This document shows positions 39,365 through 52,700 of a DNA stretch of 64,000 nucleotides, piece by piece. Position 1 is the first letter of the stretch. Each line of letters starts with the position of its first letter. Both the position numbers and the translations under genes were made by a program. The DNA is from Mixophyes australis (Eukaryota; Chordata; Amphibia; Anura; Limnodynastidae): positions 434,001 to 498,000 of the forward strand of contig JAVHZZ010000062.1 of NCBI GenBank assembly GCA_036250195.1, read 5' to 3'. The notes beneath the pieces were generated by a model that was given only the letters and a program-made list of their open reading frames with translations, had not been told where the DNA came from and searched no databases.

Positions 39365-42300
39365 TGCCCACAATTATCAACTTTCTAAGTCTTTTTGAGC
39401 ACGAGAAATCGCGAAATATAGTCATTTCTTCATTGCCGTCCAAAAACAACGCTTTTTTGCATTTCTGTCTCACTTTCTCTTGTAAACAATGATTTACATC
39501 AATCCTTTTACATAATTCTTGTTTCTCATGACATTTCTAACATTGCCCACAATTATCAACTTTCTAAGTCTTTCTGAGCAGGAGAAATCGCAAAACATAG
39601 TCATTTCTTCATTGCCGTCCAAAAACAACGCTTTTTTGCATTCCTGTCTCACTTTCTCTTAGAAACAATGATTTACATCAATCCTTTTACATAATTCTTG
39701 TTTCTCATGACATATCTAACAGTGCCCACAATTATCAACTTTCTAAGTCTTTCTGAGCAGGAGTAATCGCAAAACATAGTCATTTCTTCATTGCCGTCCA
39801 AAAACAACGCTTTTTTGCATTTCTGTCTCACTTTCTCTTAGAAACAATGATTTACATCAATCCTTTTACATAATTCTTGTTTCTCATGACATTTCTAACA
39901 TTGCCCACAATTATCAACTTTCTAAGTCTTTCTGAGCACGAGAAATTGCAAAACATAGTCATTTCTTCATTGCCGTACAAAAACAACGCTTTTTTGCATT
40001 CCTGTCTCACTTTCTCTTGTAAACAATGATTTACATCAATCCTTTTACATAATTCTTATTTCTCATGACATTTCTAACAGTGCCCACAATTATCAACTTT
40101 CTAAGTCTTTCTGAGCACGAGAAATCGCGAAATATAGTCATTTCTTCATTGCCGTCCAAAAACAACGCTTTTTTGCATTTCTGTTTCACTTTCTCTTGTA
40201 AACAATGATTTACATCAATCCTTTTACATAATTCTTGTTTCTCATGACATTTCTAACATTGCCCACAATTATCAACTTTCTAAGTCTTTCTGAGCACGAG
40301 AAATTGCAAAACATAGTCATTTCTTCATTGCCGTCCAAAAACAACGCTTTTTTGCATTCCTGTCTCACTTTCTCTTAGAAACAATGATTTACATCAATCC
40401 TTTTACATAATTCTTGTTTCTTATGACATTTCTAAAATTGCCCACAATTATCAACTTTCTAAGTCTTTCTGAGCACGAGAAATCGCGAAATATAGTCATT
40501 TCTTCATTGCCGTCCAAAAACAACGCTTTTTTGCATTTCTGTTTCACTTTCTCTTGTAAACAATGATTTACATCAATCCTTTTACATAATTCTTGCTTCT
40601 CATGACATTTCTAACATTGCCCACAATTATCAACTTTCTAAGTCTTTCTGAGCAGGAGAAATCGCAAAACATAGTCATTTCTTCATTGCCGTCCAAAAAC
40701 AACGCTTTTTTGCATTTCTGTCTCACTTTCTCTTGTAAACAATGATTTACATCAATCCTTTTACATAATTCTTGTTTCTCATGACATTTCTAACATTGCC
40801 CACAATTATCAACTTTCTAAGTCTTTCTGAGCAGGAGAAATCGCAAAACATAGTCATTTCTTCATTGCCGTACAAAAACAATGCTTTTTTGCATTCCTGT
40901 CTCACTTTCTCTTAGAAACAATGATTTACATCAATCCTTTTACATAATTCTTGTTTCTCATGACATTTCTAACATTGCCCACAATTATCAACTTTCTAAG
41001 TCTTTTTGAGCACGAGAAATCGCGAAATATAGTCATTTCTTCATTGCCGTCCAAAAACAACGCTTTTTTGCATTTCTGTCTCACTTTCTCTTGTAAACAA
41101 TGATTTACATCAATCCTTTTACATAATTCTTGTTTCTCATGACATTTCTAACATTGCCCACAATTATCAACTTTCTAAGTCTTTCTGAGCAGGAGAAATC
41201 GCAAAACATAGTCATTTCTTCATTGCCGTCCAAAAACAACGCTTTTTTGCATTTCTGTCTCACTTTCTCTTGTAAACAATGATTTACATCAATCCTTTTA
41301 CATAATTCTTGTTTCTCATGACATTTCTAACATTGCCCACAATTATCAACTTTCTAAGTCTTTCTGAGCAGGAGAAATCGCAAAACATAGTCATTTCTTC
41401 ATTGCCGTACAAAAACAAAGCTTTTTTGCATTCCTGTCTCACTTTCTCTTAGAAACAATGATTTACATCAATCGTTTTACATAATTCTTGTTTCTCATGA
41501 CATTTCTAACATTGCCCACAATTATCAACTTTCTAAGTCTTTCTGAGCAGGAGAAATTGCAAAACATAGTCATTTCTTCATTGCCGTACAAAAACAACGC
41601 TTTTTTGCATTCCTGTCTCACTTTCTCTTAGAAACAATGATTTACATCAATCCTTTTACATAATTCTTGTTTCTCATGACATTTCTAACATTGCCCACAA
41701 TTATCAACTTTCTAAGTCTTTCTGAGCACGAGAAATTGCAAAACATAGTCATGTCTTCATTGCCGTACAAAAACAACGCTTTTTTGCATTTCTGTCTCAC
41801 TTTCTCTTGTAAACAATGATTTACATCAATCCTTTTACATAATTCTTGTTTCTCATGACATTTCTAACATTGCCCACAATTATCAACTTTCTAAGTCTTT
41901 CTGAGCAGGAGAAATCGCAAAACATAGTCATTTCTTCATTGCCGTCCAAAAACAACGCTTTTTTGCATTCCTGTCTCACTTTCTCTTAGAAACAATGATT
42001 TACATCAATCCTTTTACATAATTCTTGTTTCTCATGACATTTCTAACAGTGCCCACAATTATCAACTTTCTAAGTCTTTCTGAGCAGGAGTAATCGCAAA
42101 ACATAGTCATTTCTTCATTGCCGTCCAAAAACAACGCTTTTTTGCATTTCTGTCTCACTTTCTCTTAGAAACAATGATTTACATCAATCCTTTTACATAA
42201 TTCTTGTTTCTCATGACATTTCTAACATTGCCCACAATTATCAACTTTCTAAGTCTTTCTGAGCACGAGAAATTGCAAAACATAGTCATTTCTTCATTGC

Positions 42301-45300
42301 CGTACAAAAACAACGCTTTTTTGCATTCCTGTCTCACTTTCTCTTGTAAACAATGATTTACATCAATCCTTTTACATAATTCTTATTTCTCATGACATTT
42401 CTAACAGTGCCCACAATTATCAACTTTCTAAGTCTTTCTGAGCAGGAGTAATCGCAAAACATAGTCATTTCTTCATTGCCGTCCAAAAACAACGCTTTTT
42501 TGCATTTCTGTCTCACTTTCTCTTAGAAACAATGATTTACATCAATCCTTTTACATAATTCTTGTTTCTCATGACATTTCTAACATTGCCCACAATTATC
42601 AACTTTCTAAGTCTTTCTGAGCACGAGAAATTGCAAAACATAGTCATTTCTTCATTGCCGTACAAAAACAACGCTTTTTTGCATTCCTGTCTCACTTTCT
42701 CTTGTAAACAATGATTTACATCAATCCTTTTACATAATTCTTATTTCTCATGACATTTCTAACATTGCCCACAATTATCAACTTTCTAAGTCTTTCTGAG
42801 CACGTGAAATTGCAAAACATAGTCATTTCTTCATTGCCGTACAAAAACAACGCTTTTTTGCATTTCCGTCTCACTTTCTCTTAGAAACAATGATTTACAT
42901 CAATCCTTTTACATAATTCTTGTTTCTCATGACATTTCTAACATTGCCCACAATTATCAACTTTCTAAGTCTTTCTGAGCAGGAGAAATCGCAAAACATA
43001 GTCATTTCTTCATTGCCGTCCAAAAACAACGCTTTTTTGCATTTCTGTCTCACTTTCTCTTGTAAACAATGATTTACATCAATCCTTTTACATAATTCTT
43101 GTTTCTCATGACATTTCTAACATTGCCCACAATTATCAACTTTCTAAGTCTTTCTGAGCACGAGAAATTGCAAAACATAGTCATTTCTTCATTGCCGTCC
43201 AAAAACAACGCTTTTTTGCATTCCTGTCTCACTTTCTCTTAGAAACAATGATTTACATCAATCCTTTTACATAATTCTTGTTTCTTATGACATTTCTAAA
43301 ATTGCCCACAATTATCAACTTTCTAAGTCTTTCTGAGCACGAGAAATCGCGAAATATAGTCATTTCTTCATTGCCGTCCAAAAACAACGCTTTTTTGCAT
43401 TTCTGTTTCACTTTCTCTTGTAAACAATGATTTACATCAATCCTTTTACATAATTCTTGTTTCTCATGACATTTCTAACATTGCCCACAATTATCAACTT
43501 TCTAAGTCTTTCTGAGCAGGAGAAATCGCAAAACATAGTCATTTCTTCATTGCCGTCCAAAAACAACGCTTTTTTGCATTTCTGTCTCACTTTCTCTTGT
43601 AAACAATGATTTACATCAATCCTTTTACATAATTCTTGTTTCTCATGACATTTCTAACATTGCCCACAATTATCAACTTTCTAAGTCTTTCTGAGCAGGA
43701 GAAATCGCAAAACATAGTCATTTCTTCATTGCCGTACAAAAACAATGCTTTTTTGCATTCCTGTCTCACTTTCTCTTAGAAACAATGATTTACATCAATC
43801 CTTTTACATAATTCTTGTTTCTCATGACATTTCTAACATTGCCCACAATTATCAACTTTCTAAGTCTTTTTGAGCACGAGAAATCGCGAAATATAGTCAT
43901 TTCTTCATTGCCGTCCAAAAACAACGCTTTTTTGCATTTCTGTCTCACTTTCTCTTGTAAACAATGATTTACATCAATCCTTTTACATAATTCTTGTTTC
44001 TCATGACATTTCTAACATTGCCCACAATTATCAACTTTCTAAGTCTTTCTGAGCAGGAGAAATCGCAAAACATAGTCATTTCTTCATTGCCGTCCAAAAA
44101 CAACGCTTTTTTGCATTTCTGTCTCACTTTCTCTTGTAAACAATGATTTACATCAATCCTTTTACATAATTCTTGTTTCTCATGACATTTCTAACATTGC
44201 CCACAATTATCAACTTTCTAAGTCTTTCTGAGCAGGAGAAATCGCAAAACATAGTCATTTCTTCATTGCCGTACAAAAACAAAGCTTTTTTGCATTCCTG
44301 TCTCACTTTCTCTTAGAAACAATGATTTACATCAATCGTTTTACATAATTCTTGTTTCTCATGACATTTCTAACATTGCCCACAATTATCAACTTTCTAA
44401 GTCTTTCTGAGCAGGAGAAATTGCAAAACATAGTCATTTCTTCATTGCCGTACAAAAACAACGCTTTTTTGCATTCCTGTCTCACTTTCTCTTAGAAACA
44501 ATGATTTACATCAATCCTTTTACATAATTCTTGTTTCTCATGACATTTCTAACATTGCCCACAATTATCAACTTTCTAAGTCTTTCTGAGCACGAGAAAT
44601 TGCAAAACATAGTCATGTCTTCATTGCCGTACAAAAACAACGCTTTTTTGCATTTCTGTCTCACTTTCTCTTGTAAACAATGATTTACATCAATCCTTTT
44701 ACATAATTCTTGTTTCTCATGACATTTCTAACATTGCCCACAATTATCAACTTTCTAAGTCTTTCTGAGCAGGAGAAATCGCAAAACATAGTCATTTCTT
44801 CATTGCCGTCCAAAAACAACGCTTTTTTGCATTCCTGTCTCACTTTCTCTTAGAAACAATGATTTACATCAATCCTTTTACATAATTCTTGTTTCTCATG
44901 ACATTTCTAACAGTGCCCACAATTATCAACTTTCTAAGTCTTTCTGAGCAGGAGTAATCGCAAAACATAGTCATTTCTTCATTGCCGTCCAAAAACAACG
45001 CTTTTTTGCATTTCCGTCTCACTTTCTCTTAGAAACAATGATTTACATCAATCCTTTTACATAATTCTTGTTTCTCATGACATTTCTAACATTGCCCACA
45101 ATTATCAACTTTCTAAGTCTTTCTGAGCAGGAGAAATCGCAAAACATAGTCATTTCTTCATTGCCGTCCAAAAACAACGCTTTTTTGCATTTCCGTCTCA
45201 CTTTCTCTTAGAAACAATGATTTACATCAATCCTTTTACATAATTCTTGTTTCTCATGACATTTCTAACATTGCCCACAATTATCAACTTTCTAAGTCTT

Positions 45301-46562
45301 TCTGAGCAGGAGAAATTGCAAAACAAAGTCATTTCTTCAATGCCGTACAAAAACAACGCTTTTTTGCATTCCTGTCTCACTTTCTCTTGTAAACAATGAT
45401 TTACATCAATCCTTTTACATAATTCTTGTTTCTCATGACATTTCTAACATTGCCCACAATTATCAACTTTCTAAGTCTTTCTGAGCAGGAGAAATCGCAA
45501 AACATAGTCATTTCTTCATTGCCGTCCAAAAACAACGCTTTTTTGCATTTCTGTCTCACTTTCTCTTGTAAACAATGATTTACATCAATCCTTTTACATA
45601 ATTCTTGTTTCTCATGACATTTCTAACATTGCCCACAATTATCAACTTTCTAAGTCTTTCTGAGCAGGAGAAATCGCAAAACATAGTCATTTCTTCATTG
45701 CCGTACAAAAACAATGCTTTTTTGCATTCCTGTCTCACTTTCTCTTAGAAACAATGATTTACATCAATCCTTTTACATAATTCTTGTTTCTCATGACATT
45801 TCTAACATTGCCCACAATTATCAACTTTCTAAGTCTTTCTGAGCAGGAGAAATCGCAAAACATAGTCATTTCTTCATTGCCGTCCAAAAACAACGCTTTT
45901 TTGCATTCCTGTCTCACTTTCTCTTGTAAACAATGATTTACATCAATCCTTTTACATAATTCTTGTTTCTCATGACATTTCTAACATTGCCCACAATTAT
46001 CAGCTTTCTAAGTCTTTCTGAGCAGGAGAAATCGCAAAACATAGTAATTTCTTCATTGCCGTCCAAAAACAACGCTTTTTTGCATTCCTGTCTCACTTTC
46101 TCTTAGAAACAATGATTTACATCAATCCTTTTACATAATTCTTGTTTCTCATGACATTTCTAACATTGCCCACAATTATCAACTTTCTAAGTCTTTCTGA
46201 GCACGAGAAATCGCGAAAAATAGTCATTTCTTCATTGCCGTCCAAAAACAACGCTTTTTTGCATTTCTGTCTCACTTTATCTTGTAAACAATGATTTACA
46301 TCAATCCTTTTACATAATTCTTGTTTCTCATGACATTTCTAACATTGCCCACAATTATCAACTTTCTAAGTCTTTCTGAGCAGGAGAAATCGCAAAACAT
46401 AGTCATTTCTTCATTGCCGTCCAAAAACAACGCTTTTTTGCATTTCTGTCTCACTTTCTCTTGTAAACAATGATTTACATCAATCCTTTTACATAATTCT
46501 TGTTTCTCATGACATTTCTAACATTGCCCACAATTATCAGCTTTCTAAGTCTTTCTGAGCAG
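39353..46562 (-). repeat. Inverted satellite block
   Basis: From here the satellite reads in reverse complement. Identity to the reversed unit runs from 39352 (phase 99) to 46568 (phase 43), which is 40 units plus 57 bp with no net indel. The flanking + array ends at phase 150 (39352) and resumes at phase 151 (46563), so the block looks inserted into one exact point of the monomer rather than inverted in place. An in-place inversion would give matching end phases, but here they are 99 and 43. It carries rare variants of both flanks: AAAACGATTG, GATTACTCC and GAAGACATG as at 34-38 kb; ATAAAG, GAAATTACT and ACGGCATTGAAG as at 46.7-51 kb. Confidence 0.95.
40421..45018 (-). repeat. 16-monomer (2864 bp) repeat inside the inverted block
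   Basis: On the + strand, five rare markers occur twice exactly 2864 bp apart: TTATGAC (40421, 43285), ATGCTTTTTT (40881, 43745), TCTTTTTGAG (41001, 43865), AAAGCTTTTTT (41417, 44281) and the reversed GAAGACATG (near 41751, 44615). Two copies of a 16-unit higher-order repeat are thus present, the second being the one nearer the right junction. GAGTAATCGC and AACAGTGCCC recur in both. Confidence 0.9.
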
Positions 46563-46743
46563 GAGAAAATGAGACAGGAATGCAAAAAAGCGTTGTTTTT
46601 GGACGGCAATGAAGAAATGACTATGTTTTGCGATTTCTCCTGCTCAGAAAGACTTAGAAAGTTGATAATTGTGGGCAATGTTAGAAATGTCATGAGAAAC
46701 AAGAATTATGTAAAAGGATTGATGTAAATCATTGTTTACAAGA
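46459..46743. other. Right inversion junction: palindrome with 65-nt loop
   Basis: The reversed array ends GCAGGAGAAA and the direct array starts GAGAAAATGAGAC. They share GAGAAA (46563-46568), a 6-bp microhomology. Arms 46459-46568 and 46634-46743 are reverse complements over 110 bp with one mismatch (phase 71, GCTG against GTTG). The loop is 46569-46633. Beyond the arms the pairing continues across whole arrays with variant-site mismatches. Such a structure could extrude as a long hairpin in single-stranded DNA. Confidence 0.9.
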
Positions 46744-49700
46744 TAAAGTGAGACAGAAATGCAAAAAAGCGTTGTTTTTGGACGGCAATGAAGAAATGAC
46801 TATTTTTCGCGATTTCTCGTGCTCAGAAAGACTTAGAAAGTTGATAATTGTGGGCAATGTTAGAAATGTCATGAGAAACAAGAATTATGTAAAAGGATTG
46901 ATGTAAATCATTGTTTCTAAGAGAAAGTGAGACAGGAATGCAAAAAAGCGTTGTTTTTGGACGGCAATGAAGAAATTACTATGTTTTGCGATTTCTCCTG
47001 CTCAGAAAGACTTAGAAAGCTGATAATTGTGGGCAATGTTAGAAATGTCATGAGAAACAAGAATTATGTAAAAGGATTGATGTAAATCATTGTTTACAAG
47101 AGAAAGTGAGACAGGAATGCAAAAAAGCGTTGTTTTTGGACGGCAATGAAGAAATGACTATGTTTTGCGATTTCTCCTGCTCAGAAAGACTTAGAAAGTT
47201 GATAATTGTGGGCAATGTTAGAAATGTCATGAGAAACAAGAATTATGTAAAAGGATTGATGTAAATCATTGTTTACAAGAGAAAGTGAGACAGAAATGCA
47301 AAAAAGCGTTGTTTTTGGACGGCAATGAAGAAATGACTATGTTTTGCGATTTCTCCTGCTCAGAAAGACTTAGAAAGTTGATAATTGTGGGCAATGTTAG
47401 AAATGTCATGAGAAACAAGAATTATGTAAAAGGATTGATGTAAATCATTGTTTACAAGAGAAAGTGAGACAGAAATGCAAAAAAGCGTTGTTTTTGTACG
47501 GCAATGAAGAAATGACTATGTTTTGCGATTTCTCCTGCTCAGAAAGACTTAGAAAGTTGATAATTGTGGGCAATGTTAGAAATGTCATGAGAAACAAGAA
47601 TTATGTAAAAGGATTGATGTAAATCATTGTTTACAAGAGAAAGTGAGACAGAAATGCAAAAAAGCGTTGTTTTTGGACGGCAATGAAGAAATGACTATAT
47701 TTCGCGATTTCTCGTGCTCAAAAAGACTTAGAAAGTTGATAATTGTGGGCAATGTTAGAAATGTCATGAGAAACAAGAATTATGTAAAAGGATTGATGTA
47801 AATCATTGTTTCTAAGAGAAAGTGAGACAGGAATGCAAAAAAGCATTGTTTTTGTACGGCAATGAAGAAATGACTATGTTTTGCGATTTCTCCTGCTCAG
47901 AAAGACTTAGAAAGTTGATAATTGTGGGCAATGTTAGAAATGTCATGAGAAACAAGAATTATGTAAAAGGATTGATGTAAATCATTGTTTACAAGAGAAA
48001 GTGAGACAGAAATGCAAAAAAGCGTTGTTTTTGGACGGCAATGAAGAAATGACTATGTTTTGCGATTTCTCCTGCTCAGAAAGACTTAGAAAGTTGATAA
48101 TTGTGGGCAATGTTAGAAATGTCATGAGAAACAAGAATTATGTAAAAGGATTGATGTAAATCATTGTTTACAAGAGAAAGTGAGACAGGAATGCAAAAAA
48201 GCGTTGTTTTTGTACGGCATTGAAGAAATGACTTTGTTTTGCAATTTCTCCTGCTCAGAAAGACTTAGAAAGTTGATAATTGTGGGCAATGTTAGAAATG
48301 TCATGAGAAACAAGAATTATGTAAAAGGATTGATGTAAATCATTGTTTCTAAGAGAAAGTGAGACGGAAATGCAAAAAAGCGTTGTTTTTGGACGGCAAT
48401 GAAGAAATGACTATGTTTTGCGATTTCTCCTGCTCAGAAAGACTTAGAAAGTTGATAATTGTGGGCACTGTTAGAAATGTCATAAGAAACAAGAATTATG
48501 TAAAAGGATTGATGTAAATCATTGTTTCTAAGAGAAAGTGAGACAGGAATGCAAAAAAGCGTTGTTTTTGTACGGCAATGAAGAAATGACTATGTTTTGC
48601 GATTTCTCCTGCTCAGAAAGACTTAGAAAGTTGATAATTGTGGGCAATGTTAGAAATGTCATGAGAAACAAGAATTATGTAAAAGGATTGATGTAAATCA
48701 TTGTTTCTAAGAGAAAGTGAGACAGGAATGCAAAAAAGCGTTGTTTTTGGACGGCAATGAAGAAATGACTATGTTTTGCAATTTCACGTGCTCAGAAAGA
48801 CTTAGAAAGTTGATAATTGTGGGCAATGTTAGAAATGTCATGAGAAATAAGAATTATGTAAAAGGATTGATGTAAATCATTGTTTACAAGAGAAAGTGAG
48901 ACAGGAATGCAAAAAAGCGTTGTTTTTGTACGGCAATGAAGAAATGACTATGTTTTGCAATTTCTCGTGCTCAGAAAGACTTAGAAAGTTGATAATTGTG
49001 GGCAATGTTAGAAATGTCATGAGAAACAAGAATTATGTAAAAGGATTGATGTAAATCATTGTTTCTAAGAGAAAGTGAGACAGAAATGCAAAAAAGCGTT
49101 GTTTTTGGACGGCAATGAAGAAATGACTATGTTTTGCGATTTCTCCTGCTCAGAAAGACTTAGAAAGTTGATAATTGTGGGCACTGTTAGAAATGTCATG
49201 AGAAACAAGAATTATGTAAAAGGATTGATGTAAATCATTGTTTCTAAGAGAAAGTGAGACAGGAATGCAAAAAAGCGTTGTTTTTGGACGGCAATGAAGA
49301 AATGACTATGTTTTGCGATTTCTCCTGCTCAGAAAGACTTAGAAAGTTGATAATTGTGGGCAATGTTAGAAATGTCATGAGAAACAAGATTTATGTAAAA
49401 GGATTGATGTAAATCATTGTTTACAAGAGAAAGTGAGACAGAAATGCAAAAAAGCGTTGTTTTTGGACGGCAATGAAGAAATGACTATATTTCGCGATTT
49501 CTCGTGCTCAGAAAGACTTAGAAAGTTGATAATTGTGGGCAATGTTAGAAATGTCATGAGAAACAAGAATTATGTAAAAGGATTGATGTAAATCATTGTT
49601 TCTAAGAGAAAGTGAGACAGGAATGCAAAAAAGCGTTGTTTTTGTACGGCAATGAAGACATGACTATGTTTTGCAATTTCTCGTGCTCAGAAAGACTTAG

Positions 49701-52700
49701 AAAGTTGATAATTGTGGGCAATGTTAGAAATGTCATGAGAAACAAGAATTATGTAAAAGGATTGATGTAAATCATTGTTTCTAAGAGAAAGTGAGACAGG
49801 AATGCAAAAAAGCGTTGTTTTTGGACGGCAATGAAGAAATGACTATGTTTTGCAATTTCACGTGCTCAGAAAGACTTAGAAAGTTGATAATTGTGGGCAA
49901 TGTTAGAAATGTCATGAGAAATAAGAATTATGTAAAAGGATTGATGTAAATCATTGTTTACAAGAGAAAGTGAGACAGGAATGCAAAAAAGCGTTGTTTT
50001 TGGACGGCAATGAAGAAATGACTATGTTTTGCGATTTCTCCTGCTCAGAAAGACTTAGAAAGTTGATAATTGTGGGCAATGTTAGAAATGTCATGAGAAA
50101 CAAGAATTATGTAAAAGGATTGATGTAAATCATTGTTTACAAGAGAAAGTGAGACAGAAATGCAAAAAAGCGTTGTTTTTGGACGGCAATGAAGAAATGA
50201 CTATGTTTTGCGATTTCTCCTGCTCAGAAAGACTTAGAAAGTTGATAATTGTGGGCAATGTTAGAAATGTCATGAGAAACAAGAATTATGTAAAAGGATT
50301 GATGTAAATCATTGTTTACAAGAGAAAGTGAGACAGAAATGCAAAAAAGCGTTGTTTTTGGACGGCAATGAAGAAATGACTATGTTTTGCGATTTCTCCT
50401 GCTCAGAAAGACTTAGAAAGTTGATAATTGTGGGCAATGTTAGAAATGTCATGAGAAACAAGAATTATGTAAAAGGATTGATGTAAATCATTGTTTACAA
50501 GAGAAAGTGAGACAGAAATGCAAAAAAGCGTTGTTTTTGGACGGCAATGAAGAAATGACTATATTTCGCGATTTCTCGTGCTCAAAAAGACTTAGAAAGT
50601 TGATAATTGTGGGCAATGTTAGAAATGTCATGAGAAACAAGAATTATGTAAAAGGATTGATGTAAATCATTGTTTCTAAGAGAAAGTGAGACAGGAATGC
50701 AAAAAAGCATTGTTTTTGTACGGCAATGAAGAAATGACTATGTTTTGCGATTTCTCCTGCTCAGAAAGACTTAGAAAGTTGATAATTGTGGGCAATGTTA
50801 GAAATGTCATGAGAAACAAGAATTATGTAAAAGGATTGATGTAAATCATTGTTTACAAGAGAAAGTGAGACAGAAATGCAAAAAAGCGTTGTTTTTGGAC
50901 GGCAATGAAGAAATGACTATGTTTTGCGATTTCTCCTGCTCAGAAAGACTTAGAAAGTTGATAATTGTGGGCAATGTTAGAAATGTCATGAGAAACAAGA
51001 ATTATGTAAAAGGATTGATGTAAATCATTGTTTACAAGAGAAAGTGAGACAGGAATGCAAAAAAGCGTTGTTTTTGTACGGCATTGAAGAAATGACTTTG
51101 TTTTGCAATTTCTCCTGCTCAGAAAGACTTAGAAAGTTGATAATTGTGGGCAGTGTTAGAAATGTCATGAGAAACAAGAATTATGTAAAAGGATTGATGT
51201 AAATCATTGTTTCTAAGAGAAAGTGAGACAGGAATGCAAAAAAGCGTTGTTTTTGTACGGCAATGAAGAAATGACTATGTTTTGCAATTTCTCGTGCTCA
51301 GAAAGACTTAGAAAGTTGATAATTGTGGGCAATGTTAGAAATGTCATGAGAAACAAGAATTATGTAAAAGGATTGATGTAAATCATTGTTTCTAAGAGAA
51401 AGTGAGACAGGAATGCAAAAAAGCGTTGTTTTTGGACGGCAATGAAGAAATGACTATGTTTTGCAATTTCTCCTGCTCAGAAAGACTTAGAAAGCTGATA
51501 ATTGTGGGCAATGTTAGAAATGTCATGAGAAACAAGAATTATGTAAAAGGATTGATGTAAATCATTGTTTCTAAGAGAAAATGAGACAGGAATGCAAAAA
51601 AGCGTTGTTTTTGGACGGCAATGAAGAAATGACTATGTTTTGCGATTTCTCGTGCTCAGAAAGACTTAGAAAGTTGATAATTGTGGGCAATGTTAGAAAT
51701 GTCATGAGAAACAAGAATTATGTAAAAGGATTGATGTAAATCATTGTTTCTAAGAGAAAGTGAGACAGGAATGCAAAAAAGCGTTGTTTTTGGACGGCAA
51801 TGAAGAAATGACTATGTTTTGCGATTTCTCCTGCTCAGAAAGACTTAGAAAGTTGATAATTGTGGGCAATGTTAGAAATGTCATGAGAAACAAGAATTAT
51901 GTAAAAGGATTGATGTAAATCATTGTTTCTAAGAGAAAGTGAGACAGAAATGCAAAAAAGCGTTGTTTTTGGACGGCAATGAAGAAATGACTATATTTCG
52001 CGATTTCTCGTGCTCAGAAAGACTTAGAAAGTTGATAATTGTGGGCAATGTTAGAAATGTCATGAGAAACAAGAATTATGTAAAAGGATTGATGTAAATC
52101 ATTGTTTCTAAGAGAAAGTGAGACAGGAATGCAAAAAAGCGTTGTTTTTGGACGGCAATGAAGAAATGACTATGTTTTGCGATTTCTCCTGCTCAGAAAG
52201 ACTTAGAAAGTTGATAATTGTGGGCAATGTTAGAAATGTCATGAGAAACAAGAATTATGTAAAAGGATTGATGTAAATCATTGTTTACAAGAGAAAGTGA
52301 GACAGGAATGCAAAAAAGCGTTGTTTTTGTACGACAATGAAGAAATGACTATGTTTTGCAATTTCTTGTGCTCAGAAAGACTTAGAAAGTTGATAATTGT
52401 GGGCAATGTTAGAAATGTCATGAGAAACAAGAATTATGTAAAAGGATTGATGTAAATCATTGTTTCTAAGAGAAAGTGAGACAGGAATGCAAAAAAGCGT
52501 TGTTTTTGGACGGCAATGAAGAAATGACTATGTTTTGCGATTTCTCCTGCTCAGAAAGACTTAGAAAGTTGATAATTGTGGGCAATGTTAGAAATGTCAT
52601 GAGAAACAAGAATTATGTAAAAGGATTGATGTAAATCATTGTTTCTAAGAGAAAGTGGGACAGGAATGCAAAAAAGCGTTGTTTTTGGACGGCAATGAAG

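Noticed and set aside
39255..39473. 72-codon reverse-strand open frame across the left junction
   Set aside because: It is a fusion of antisense and sense satellite reading created by the orientation switch. It exists only because the junction removes the usual stop.
39353..46562. Transposon insertion as the cause of the orientation switch
   Set aside because: The block is satellite throughout. It has no terminal repeats of its own, no open frame, and no target-site duplication beyond the 9-bp TTCTAACAT tandem, which is made of satellite.
46475..46727. Two overlapping 75-codon frames on opposite strands (46475-46702 minus, 46500-46727 plus) with near-identical start and end peptides
   Set aside because: They are mirror images about the palindrome axis at 46601. 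The shared ends are the same satellite read on the two arms, so they give no coding evidence.
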